Source: Bacteroidota bacterium
GTDB taxonomy: Bacteria > Bacteroidota > Bacteroidia > Chitinophagales > Chitinophagaceae
DNA: 37,464 nucleotides
Reading direction: 5' to 3'
Assembly: GCA_013289015.1 (NCBI GenBank)
Contig: JABDAV010000023.1
Location: 1-37,464 of the forward strand
The notes under the pieces are model-generated. The model was not told where the DNA came from, searched no databases, and was given only the letters and a program-made list of their open reading frames with translations. Shown piece by piece: positions 1 through 6,325 of this stretch; the stretch's first letter is position 1, and each line of letters opens with the position of its first letter. The translations under genes and the position numbers were made by a program.

Positions 1-476
1 GCGGCGTTTGGAATAGTACTTCCAACAGCGATCGTGCTATCAAAATAATTCAAAGCTTTGTCCGACAGGCCTAGTTCATTATAATAATACCCCAAAGCAT
101 AAAAACTCCTTGCAGCAATATATGCTGAACTCCCTTTTTTGCCAGGCGTATTTATTCTTAAAGATAACTTCAGGTAATTGAATCCGGTGTTATAATTTTT
201 GTTTGCTTCTATTTCCATAACTCCTATTTTCAGAAGAAGTTTGGAATAAACAGAATCAGGTTCAAGATTGCATTTATCAGCTATATTTTTAAGAGCATAA
301 AAATATTTTAATTTTTGAATAGGTGAGAAATCTTCATTAGTGGAAATTGCATCTGTGCTGTCCCAAATGCTTTGCTTACTTAAGCATTGGGCATTTATTC
401 CGGTATTTAAAATAAGTAACAAGCATAGTATGCAAAAAATAGAACCAACATATCCTGTTGAGGAATGGTGAAGCAT
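1..476 (-). CDS. Secreted TPR protein, N-terminal part only (runs off the window)
   Basis: The ATG at 476 opens a frame that stays open to the window edge, giving about 158 residues. Residues 1-30 form a signal peptide (hydrophobic stretch SIFCILCLLLIL, then NTGINAQ). The rest is helical with TPR-like features: YFYALKNIADKC, YNTGFNYLKLSLRI and the typical Ala/Gly/Tyr spacing of ARSFYALGYYYNELGLSDKA followed by LNYFDSTIAV. The gene is the last visible member of a minus-strand run starting with a sigma factor. In related genomes such runs often end in a long TPR protein with a C-terminal CHAT protease domain. That part would lie outside the window, so the CHAT identity is inference only. A large TPR signalling protein without CHAT is equally possible. 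Confidence 0.75.
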   Translation of the reverse strand, partial: MLHHSSTGYVGSIFCILCLLLILNTGINAQCLSKQSIWDSTDAISTNEDFSPIQKLKYFYALKNIADKCNLEPDSVYSKLLLKIGVMEIEANKNYNTGFNYLKLSLRINTPGKKGSSAYIAARSFYALGYYYNELGLSDKALNYFDSTIAVGSTIPNA

Positions 477-511
477 AATACTACGCACTGTTAAACGTGA
501 TAAAATTTCTC

Positions 512-691
512 TTAACGGGTTTTTTCCTGGTTGTATCCAGGTTGTATTGGATGCTCACCTTTGTTTCCACCTTTAACAGTATTGTCGATACTTATAACTG
601 TCCGTAATATTTTAACCAGCACGCCGGCTATAAATATTAATGTAATAAGAATTCCACCTTCAATTATTGTTTGTGTAGTAATGTTGTCCAT
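512..691 (-). CDS. Small single-span membrane protein, 59 aa
   Basis: The ATG at 691 gives a 59-residue protein ending in TAA at 512-514. It has a short acidic/polar N-terminus (MDNITTQTIIEGG), one hydrophobic segment at about residues 14-29 (ILITLIFIAGVLVKIL), and a polar, Gly/Lys-rich tail (VKGGNKGEHPIQPGYNQEK). It sits 45 bases after the anti-sigma-like TPR gene and 35 bases before the secreted TPR gene, all on the minus strand, so it is probably co-transcribed. I do not recognise the family. Placement suggests a membrane accessory of the sigma/anti-sigma locus. The opposite strand has an open frame of similar length, but with no protein-like character. Confidence 0.6.
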   Translation of the reverse strand: MDNITTQTIIEGGILITLIFIAGVLVKILRTVISIDNTVKGGNKGEHPIQPGYNQEKTR

Positions 692-736
692 AAAGTTTTT
701 TTTAGAAAGTGAATAAATATTAAATGTTGAAATATT

Positions 737-1483
737 TTACAACTTCTTCAACTCGAGAATCTCACCCGCGGTCTTACTTCCATCTTCATTTTCATCCTGC
801 ACTTTCTTCAGCAGCTTTTTGGCTTCATCTTTATCGCCCTGGTCATTTCTTTCAAGCAGGGTTACCGCCTTTAAAAAATCACCGGGATTGCTCTGTAAAC
901 CCTGCATGTTAGAGAGTGTATCAAATTCTTTCAAAGCCTGGTTATACTCTTTCTTTTGAAAATAACTAAGCCCGGTATATGCTTTTAAATAACTGTTTGC
1001 TGTATCTTTTTGTTTGGCAACAATAAAATAAGTTAAAGCTTTATCGTAATCTCCATGATTATATGCATCCATACCTTTAGTAATGTTATCACTGTCGGCG
1101 CTCATTTCCTGGCTAAGGTTTGAATACTTCTTGTTTATATAATCTGATGCAAGCCTTTGTGGTGAACTTTGTGTTTCAAACAAAAACATTGAAACAACCA
1201 ACAATACACAAGCAGCCGCAGCATACATTATCCATTTGCCAAAGCTTCTTCTCTTACCCATCGGTATAACCGGCGTGTCCTCTTCTTCCGCTACTTCTTC
1301 TTTCCATGCCTGCGCCTTTTGCTCTAACAACGCTTCGCGGATGACCTGCCGGGTAGCTATATAAAATGCAACTTCTTTTGCAAAATTTTCGTCTGCTTCA
1401 CATCTTGTTTCAAATACAGCCCTTTCTTCTGAGCTAAGGGTTTGTTGAAAATAAGATTCAATATATGCTATTGTATCTTCCAT
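737..1483 (-). CDS. Membrane-anchored anti-sigma-like TPR protein
   Basis: 248 residues. Residues 1-65 resemble the cytoplasmic domain of Bacteroidota anti-sigma factors (IESYFQQTLSSEERAVFE, then FAKEVAFYIATRQ) but lack the His/Cys zinc cluster. One transmembrane helix lies at about 84-103 (WIMYAAAACVLLVVSMFLF). The exported C-terminus from about 135 carries TPR-like repeats (GMDAYNHGDYDKALTYFIVA, SYLKAYTGLSYFQKKEYNQA, VTLLERNDQGDKDEAKKLL). The sigma factor gene lies 58 bases upstream on the same strand. The architecture fits a protein that binds the sigma factor in the cytoplasm and senses something in the periplasm through its TPRs. The anti-sigma role is inferred from context and from the N-terminal pattern. 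Confidence 0.75.
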   Translation of the reverse strand: MEDTIAYIESYFQQTLSSEERAVFETRCEADENFAKEVAFYIATRQVIREALLEQKAQAWKEEVAEEEDTPVIPMGKRRSFGKWIMYAAAACVLLVVSMFLFETQSSPQRLASDYINKKYSNLSQEMSADSDNITKGMDAYNHGDYDKALTYFIVAKQKDTANSYLKAYTGLSYFQKKEYNQALKEFDTLSNMQGLQSNPGDFLKAVTLLERNDQGDKDEAKKLLKKVQDENEDGSKTAGEILELKKL

Positions 1484-1541
1484 CGTTGAGTTTTTTAATT
1501 TTTTTTCTAATTGTTATTTAAGCTTACCGAAGCAATAACCT

Positions 1542-2108
1542 TTAACCTAATATCCTTTCACGTAATTTATCCAGGCATCTCAACCGTGTTGTTTTTACTA
1601 CAGCTGCATTGCTGTATGATAAAAATTCAGCAATTTCTTTATCAGATAACCCGTCTTCAAACATTAATAAAAGCTCCTTGCATTTTTGTCCAATAGCATC
1701 AAGCTGCCTCTTAACATTTGCTTTTAATTCGTTGGTAACCAGCTTTTCCATAATTGTTTTTGTATTATCGGGTAACTGGTTCATTGCATCGGCAACAGGC
1801 ATCGTTTTGTGCACCTGTTGCTTATTTGTCGTGTTTTTTCTTATCAGGTCAATACATTTATTAGAAAAAATTTGATACAAATAGGTTTTTAGTGAAGACC
1901 GGCCATCAAACCGTTCATTTATTATATTATGTATAGCAGAAAGAATGGTATCACTATAGGCGCTGAAACTATCATCAAAACTCAAATTATATTTTCTGCA
2001 GCCCTCATCTGTAAAATAATAATATTGCTGGTATAATATCTTTTCATACCTGGTACGTTCAGCATAGGTGCCCTTGAGGCCGTCCAGTATTTGTGCGTCT
2101 TGTTCCAA
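1542..2108 (-). CDS. ECF-like sigma-70 family RNA polymerase sigma factor
   Basis: 188 residues. A region 2-like segment lies near residues 68-95 (GRSSLKTYLYQIFSNKCIDL then IRK), where ECF factors contact the -10 element and core polymerase. A region 4 helix-turn-helix lies near 142-185 (CKELLLMFEDGLSDKEIAEF, then NAAVVKTTRLRCLDKLRE). Start: the first codon available after an upstream in-frame stop is TTG at 2108, and there is no ATG before the conserved region, so TTG is the likely start. It heads a minus-strand run with the anti-sigma-like TPR protein, the 59-aa membrane protein and the secreted TPR protein. It probably drives its own operon, as many ECF factors do, though no promoter was identified. 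Confidence 0.85.
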   Translation of the reverse strand: MEQDAQILDGLKGTYAERTRYEKILYQQYYYFTDEGCRKYNLSFDDSFSAYSDTILSAIHNIINERFDGRSSLKTYLYQIFSNKCIDLIRKNTTNKQQVHKTMPVADAMNQLPDNTKTIMEKLVTNELKANVKRQLDAIGQKCKELLLMFEDGLSDKEIAEFLSYSNAAVVKTTRLRCLDKLRERILG

Positions 2109-2357
2109 TAAACAGAAGTTTTATCTAATCTGGGAATATTCTATGAAGATATTCCTTTACTGTATTACTGACCATAAAATTCAGAATACATTATAAATAT
2201 AAAATTAAGTTGGTTCATACATCAATACAACAATAAACTAACAAAATTTATATATGTTCTGTTTCCAATTAAATGAAGTAAGCGATAAATATTGTACAAC
2301 GGCCAAATTAAACCCGTTCAAACAAAAATTAATTTATAAAATTAAAATTCTTAAAAA

Positions 2358-2798
2358 ATGAAAAAAATGTTTTTAGCAGCTACCCTTTTAGTGGCCTTAA
2401 CCTCAGCAGCATTTGCTGATGGAAAAAAATCAAATGAGAAAATGCTCAATGATCTTAAAACAGCCCTCAAAACTGTAGACCAGTCTGCATGGGTTACAAC
2501 TGACGCTTATCAAAAAGCAAGTTTTACCCTGAATGGTAAAGAAGCACACGCATTCCTGACTCCTGATGGCAGCCTGGTAGGTTTTGCAGTAGCTATTGAA
2601 AAATCTGCTTTGCCTGAAGGAGCCATGAAAAACCTGGCAAAAAAATATGATGGCTGGCAGATAATCAATCCCATTATGTTTATTACTGAAGATGGTAATA
2701 TTGTTTATTATGTTCAGGCTAATAAAGGGGGAAAAAGCCTGGCACTACATGTATCTGACAAGGGCAAAATTTCTATCTACAACAGAATTCCTTCTTAA
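2358..2798 (+). CDS. Exported protein, PepSY/BLIP-like (paralogue 1)
   Basis: 146 residues with a clear signal peptide (MKKMFLAATLLVALTSAAFA, cleavage after about residue 20). The mature part, about 125 residues, has alternating strands and helices: SWVTTDAYQ-like AWVTTDAYQKASFTLNGKEA, then LPEGAMKNLAKKYDGW, then NIVYYVQANKGGKSLALHVS. The pattern of an LP-turn followed by a helix ending in a Lys-Tyr-x-Gly-Trp-like element, then two beta strands, recalls the PepSY-like (beta-lactamase-inhibitor-like) proteins of Bacteroidota. That assignment is by fold pattern only. The next gene is a paralogue in the same order, 36 bases downstream. Function unknown; periplasmic or secreted. Confidence 0.7.
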   Translation: MKKMFLAATLLVALTSAAFADGKKSNEKMLNDLKTALKTVDQSAWVTTDAYQKASFTLNGKEAHAFLTPDGSLVGFAVAIEKSALPEGAMKNLAKKYDGWQIINPIMFITEDGNIVYYVQANKGGKSLALHVSDKGKISIYNRIPS

Positions 2799-2834
2799 GC
2801 AAATTTGTTTGCATTCATCTTAAACTCATTGGTT

Positions 2835-3263
2835 ATGAAAAAGATCCTTTTAATAATATGCATTTCAATCCTCGGCTTACCGGCAGCATTTGCCAACGAT
2901 GACAGTGTAAATGCACAACTCAACAAATCGTTGCATCTACTCTTTAAATTAACCGATGAAAGCAGCTTAATAAATGCAACCAATTATCAGCAAAAATCTT
3001 TTGTTTATAAAGGGATAGAAGTAACTGCATTTAAAAATGAAACAACCGGCTGGACTGGCTTTTTCAAAAAACTTTCAGCTGATGATCTGCCTTCAAATGC
3101 AGTTGTTTCTATTGAACATAAATACAAATGCTGTAAAATTGAGAATGTAACGATATATTTTAACAACGATGCAGCAATAAGCTACTTCGCAGAAATAGTT
3201 GCAAACAACAAATGCATTCTTTTAAAAATTCAGCCTTCCGGAAAAATAAAAGTTTTTAGTTAA
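2835..3263 (+). CDS. Exported protein, PepSY/BLIP-like (paralogue 2)
   Basis: 142 residues from the ATG at 2835, which begins a signal peptide (MKKILLIICISILGLPAAFA); an upstream in-frame ATG at 2805 would bury the signal and is rejected. The mature part aligns along its length with the preceding protein: NYQQKSFVYKGIEVTAF matches AYQKASFTLNGKEAHAF, LSADDLPSNAVVSIEHKYK matches the LPEGAMKNLAKKYDG segment, and LLKIQPSGKIKVF matches LHVSDKGKISIY. Divergence is high, so the duplication is old. Two adjacent Cys residues (YKCCKI) are peculiar to this copy. Probably co-transcribed with its paralogue and terminated by the hairpin at 3291-3322. Confidence 0.7.
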   Translation: MKKILLIICISILGLPAAFANDDSVNAQLNKSLHLLFKLTDESSLINATNYQQKSFVYKGIEVTAFKNETTGWTGFFKKLSADDLPSNAVVSIEHKYKCCKIENVTIYFNNDAAISYFAEIVANNKCILLKIQPSGKIKVFS

Positions 3264-3290
3264 CCAACAGGGCAGCAATCAAAACCTTAT

Positions 3291-3322
3291 AAAAAACCCG
3301 CGCAGCAATGTGCGGGTTTTTT
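3291..3322. terminator. Bidirectional rho-independent terminator
   Basis: An A-run, then an 8-bp stem CCCGCGCA/TGTGCGGG (one G-T pair) with the GNRA-type loop GCAA, then a T-run. A-rich and T-rich flanks let it serve both convergent genes, the exported protein ending at 3263 and the lipoprotein ending at 3330. Confidence 0.85.
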
Positions 3323-3329
3323 GTTTTAC

Positions 3330-3809
3330 TTATTGGTAATATTTCGGATCTAAATAGTAGAAGCCGTCTGTTTTCTTCCAATACCAAAATTTCTTTTTGT
3401 AGATATAATAACTGCCTTTTAAAGAACCTGAGCTCGCTTGTTCAGGTACATACAATACGCGTGGAGGTATTGTTTTATAACGAGCCTGCAAATTAGCCCG
3501 TTGCTGCACTGTAAAGGATTTTGATAATTCCAGATTATTATATTTAATACCGTTGTTAGCTGGCAAGCTTTGCTGCGGTGTAACAAGATTGCCGTAACCA
3601 TCTGCAATAACCATAATATTATTTACAGCTGCCATTGCCAAAGAATCTGCTGTAACAATAACTGAAGATGCAGTATCGATCACTGTATTATTAGCTGTGG
3701 TGTTATTAGTGTTGCTTTCATTTGTTGTTTTGGAAGGAACTGTTTTCTTTGAACAGCTTAAGCAAATGCAAAGAAAGCATGCAGCAATAAAAATTTTTTT
3801 CATTTGCAT
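3330..3809 (-). CDS. Hypothetical lipoprotein
   Basis: 159 residues. The N-terminus is a lipoprotein signal (KKIFIAACFLCICLSCSKK, lipobox LSC, lipidated Cys near residue 19-20). It is followed by a Thr/Asn/Ser-rich linker and a C-terminal domain with basic and aromatic residues (SLKGSYYIYKKKFWYWKKT, then DGFYYLDPKYYQ). Two ATGs compete, at 3809 and at 3803 (MKKIF); the second gives the more usual signal peptide. I do not recognise the family. It probably sits in the inner leaflet of the outer membrane or in the periplasm. It is transcribed convergently with the PepSY-like pair and shares their terminator. Confidence 0.65.
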   Translation of the reverse strand: MQMKKIFIAACFLCICLSCSKKTVPSKTTNESNTNNTTANNTVIDTASSVIVTADSLAMAAVNNIMVIADGYGNLVTPQQSLPANNGIKYNNLELSKSFTVQQRANLQARYKTIPPRVLYVPEQASSGSLKGSYYIYKKKFWYWKKTDGFYYLDPKYYQ

Positions 3810-3897
3810 ATTTAAGTCAATAATTATGCCTTACCTGATATTTAAATAAATTGTTGAAAATTGCTATACTTATTTTTGATCAGCAAAAGATTTTACA

Positions 3898-4263
3898 TTG
3901 AAAACTGTGCTTATTATTGATGACGATGCGCGCAATACATTTGCTTTATCTGCTGTATTAAAAGCTAAAGGCTTTACAACTTTTACAGCGCATAATATGG
4001 TAGAAGCTTTTGCTGTTTTGCAATCAGAAAAACAAATTGGCATCATTCTTTTGGATATGATGATGCCGGGTATGGATGGCTATGAAGCAATCCTAATTTT
4101 AAAATCAACAAAAACGTATAGCAATATTCCGGTAATTGCAGTAACGGCGCAGGCGATGCCTGGCGATAAAGAAAAATGTTTTGAAGCTGGTGCTGATGAT
4201 TACATTTCAAAGCCGGTGGATATTGATACACTTCTTGCTAATTTAAATAAATACCTTAAATAA
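3898..4263 (+). CDS. Single-domain response regulator (CheY-like receiver)
   Basis: 121 residues, a complete receiver domain and nothing else. The acidic pocket is D8-D9-D10, the phosphoacceptor is D53 (ILLDMMMPGMDGYE), the switch Thr is T83 (AVTAQAM) and the conserved Lys is K105 (YISKPVD). The start codon appears to be TTG at 3898, since no in-frame ATG precedes the core. It lies 5 bases before cheR and is probably translated from the same message. With no output domain it should act by protein-protein contact, receiving phosphate from a histidine kinase encoded elsewhere. The ALIL-type sequence around T83 is more like the receivers of hybrid kinases than enteric CheY. Confidence 0.9.
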   Translation: MKTVLIIDDDARNTFALSAVLKAKGFTTFTAHNMVEAFAVLQSEKQIGIILLDMMMPGMDGYEAILILKSTKTYSNIPVIAVTAQAMPGDKEKCFEAGADDYISKPVDIDTLLANLNKYLK

Positions 4264-4268
4264 GTAAT

Positions 4269-5090
4269 GTGGAAACCAACATAATAAAAGATGAAGAAGT
4301 TGAACTATTAATAAATGAACTGGCAGAACGTTACGGGTATGATTTTACAAATTATACAAGGGCATCGTTACGGAGAAGAGTGATACGCCTGCTGACAATG
4401 GACAGAATACCAAGTTTTGCAGAACTGCTTTACCGGGTAAAAAATGATGCTGATTATCTTTCTCACATTATTGATGGTCTTACGGTAAATGTTACAGAGA
4501 TGTTCCGTGACCCGCTTGTATTTAAATTGATAAGACAAGAAGTATTACCCGTTTTGGCAACACATCCTTTTATACGTATATGGCATGCGGGCTGTGCAAC
4601 CGGTGAGGAAGTTTATTCGATGGCTATTATGCTTGAAGAAGCAAACCTGCTTAATAAATCATTGATATATGCCACAGATATTAATCCAACAGTAATTGAA
4701 AATATCAAGAGAGGAATTTTTCCTCTTAACAGGATGCAGCAATATTCAGAAAACTATATTGCTTCAGGCGGTAAAAAAGATTTCTCTTCTTTTTATACAG
4801 CGCAATATGGATGGGCAAAATTTAATCAAAAGCTGAAATTAAAGATGATTGCAGCTATGCATAATCTTGTTTCAGACAGATCGTTTAATGAATTTCAATT
4901 AATATTTTGCAGAAACGTGCTTATTTATTTTGATAAGGCTTTGCAAGACAAAGTGCTCAATCTGTTCGATGACAGTCTTGAGAAACTGGGATTTCTGGTA
5001 CTTGGTTCAAAAGAGAATTTGCGGTTCTCGCCGGTATCAAAAAAATTTTCACAGGTAGAGAAAGAAAAGATATGGCGCAAGATTCAATAA
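4269..5090 (+). CDS. CheR-family protein-glutamate methyltransferase
   Basis: 273 residues, typical length. An N-terminal all-helical CheR domain (about 5-75, with GYDFTNYTRASLRRRVIR) precedes the SAM-binding domain: WHAGCATGEE at 105-114, acidic residue D137 in YATDINP, and FCRNVLIYFD at 213-222. The family transfers a methyl group from SAM to Glu residues of receptors. The start is GTG at 4269: the overlapping ATG at 4267 is out of frame and hits a stop after five codons. cheB begins inside the last 19 bases of this gene, so the two are translationally coupled. No chemoreceptor is present in the window. Confidence 0.9.
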   Translation: METNIIKDEEVELLINELAERYGYDFTNYTRASLRRRVIRLLTMDRIPSFAELLYRVKNDADYLSHIIDGLTVNVTEMFRDPLVFKLIRQEVLPVLATHPFIRIWHAGCATGEEVYSMAIMLEEANLLNKSLIYATDINPTVIENIKRGIFPLNRMQQYSENYIASGGKKDFSSFYTAQYGWAKFNQKLKLKMIAAMHNLVSDRSFNEFQLIFCRNVLIYFDKALQDKVLNLFDDSLEKLGFLVLGSKENLRFSPVSKKFSQVEKEKIWRKIQ

Positions 5091-5653
5091 CTAAATACAA
5101 ACTATTGATAATTGGTGGCTCTGCAGGCAGCCTGGATGGTATATTGAAAATAATTACTGCTTTACCGGTTAACAAGCAAGTTACAACAGTGGTAGTAGTG
5201 CATAGAAAAAATGACGTTGAATCTATACTCACCGATCTTCTTGCCACAAGAACAAAACTTAAAGTAAAAGAGGTGGAAGATAAAGAATCAATTTTTGGCG
5301 GTACTGTATATATAGCTCCTTCAGATTATCATTTATTAATTGAAAATGATAAACTATTCTCACTTGATTCATCAGAAAAAGTACATCACAGCAGGCCAAG
5401 CATTGATGTAAGTTTTGAATCTGCTGCACATGTTTTTGGAAATGCTGTAATTGGCATTTTGTTATCAGGTGCAAATGCAGATGGCGCCGAAGGTCTACGT
5501 AAAATTCATGAGGCCGGCGGATTTACAATTGTGCAAGATCCTGCTTTTTCTGAAGTGGGTTATATGCCGCAACAAGCGCTTGATCAAATGCGCCCTGATA
5601 AAATTTTAAATACTGAGGCTATTGCTTTATTCATTAAAGAGCTTATACAATAA
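5072..5653 (+). CDS. CheB-type protein-glutamate methylesterase without receiver domain
   Basis: 193 residues covering only the esterase domain. The catalytic triad is visible: S17 in IIGGSAGS, H44 in VVVVHRKN and D137 in SGANADGAEGL. The usual N-terminal receiver and linker of enteric CheB are absent. Phosphorylation control would have to come from the stand-alone receiver two genes upstream, or the enzyme is constitutive. The GMGxDG motif of classical CheB reads SGANADG here, as in many non-chemotaxis CheB homologues. The gene overlaps cheR by 19 bases. No CheA, CheW, MCP or flagellar gene is near, so a role in kinase or sensor adaptation is likelier than swimming. Confidence 0.88.
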   Translation: MAQDSITKYKLLIIGGSAGSLDGILKIITALPVNKQVTTVVVVHRKNDVESILTDLLATRTKLKVKEVEDKESIFGGTVYIAPSDYHLLIENDKLFSLDSSEKVHHSRPSIDVSFESAAHVFGNAVIGILLSGANADGAEGLRKIHEAGGFTIVQDPAFSEVGYMPQQALDQMRPDKILNTEAIALFIKELIQ

Positions 5654-5870
5654 TCGCTTTTTTATTTGTCTGAAATATTACCTGCAGGCGTAGTTTTTTA
5701 TTGGCAGATATCAAAACATGGTTCATTCCATATAAACGCATTAATGCAAAATAGGTAATGAATGTACCGCCCTGTTAAGTATTTGCAGTTCCATTCCATG
5801 TTGATGTTGAAAAAAATGTGAGTAATAAAAATGCAGTTGCAAACAAAGGTTTAATAATTGATAAAAGTTT

Positions 5871-6302
5871 TTAGGTTATAACAAAATCATCTGTTTTTTC
5901 CATCACATCTACTGTTCTTTGAATTATTTCAGGTGGAGCTGTAATTTTTCTCAAGCCTGTATGCATCCATGCCAAATCAACAACAATTAAAGCTGCAAGT
6001 ACATTTTCATTTTTATAAATTTCATGCACCATACTGAACTTTCTGAAATCTTTTGATACAGATTTCAATTTTAAATTTATAGTTACCTCATCGCCAAACA
6101 CAATCTCTCTTTTAAAAAAACATTCTTCTCTAAACAATACCGGGCCAACTGAATGTTCATGCATTACTTTAGTTGTAACACCATTGTCGAACAAAAAACT
6201 TACACGGCAATATGCGCCAAAATCATAATAGGCAGAATGTCTTAAATGAAAATTCGGATCAAGATCACTCCATCGCAATTCAATTTTTTTTGTGTATTTC
6301 AT
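5871..6302 (-). CDS. Acyl-CoA thioesterase, 4-hydroxybenzoyl-CoA thioesterase (hot-dog) type
   Basis: 143 residues, usual length for a single hot-dog domain. The N-terminal strand and active-site region read ELRWSDLDPNFHLRHSAYYD, which matches the YbgC/4HBT pattern (W/R-x-x-D-x-D-x-x-x-H-x-x-x-x-x-Y); the Asp at about residue 15 is the likely catalytic residue. The long helix and following strands (VLFREECFFKREIVFGDEVT) are also typical. The family hydrolyses acyl-CoA or similar thioesters in the cytoplasm; the substrate cannot be told from sequence. It is 23 bases downstream of the outer-membrane barrel gene on the same strand and may be co-transcribed with it. Confidence 0.85.
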   Translation of the reverse strand: MKYTKKIELRWSDLDPNFHLRHSAYYDFGAYCRVSFLFDNGVTTKVMHEHSVGPVLFREECFFKREIVFGDEVTINLKLKSVSKDFRKFSMVHEIYKNENVLAALIVVDLAWMHTGLRKITAPPEIIQRTVDVMEKTDDFVIT

Positions 6303-6325
6303 TTTATGAAGATAATGTGAAACAG

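Noticed and set aside
531..716. Plus-strand small gene
   Set aside because: It lies opposite the 59-aa membrane protein, which has better context on the minus strand (operon spacing, membrane helix).
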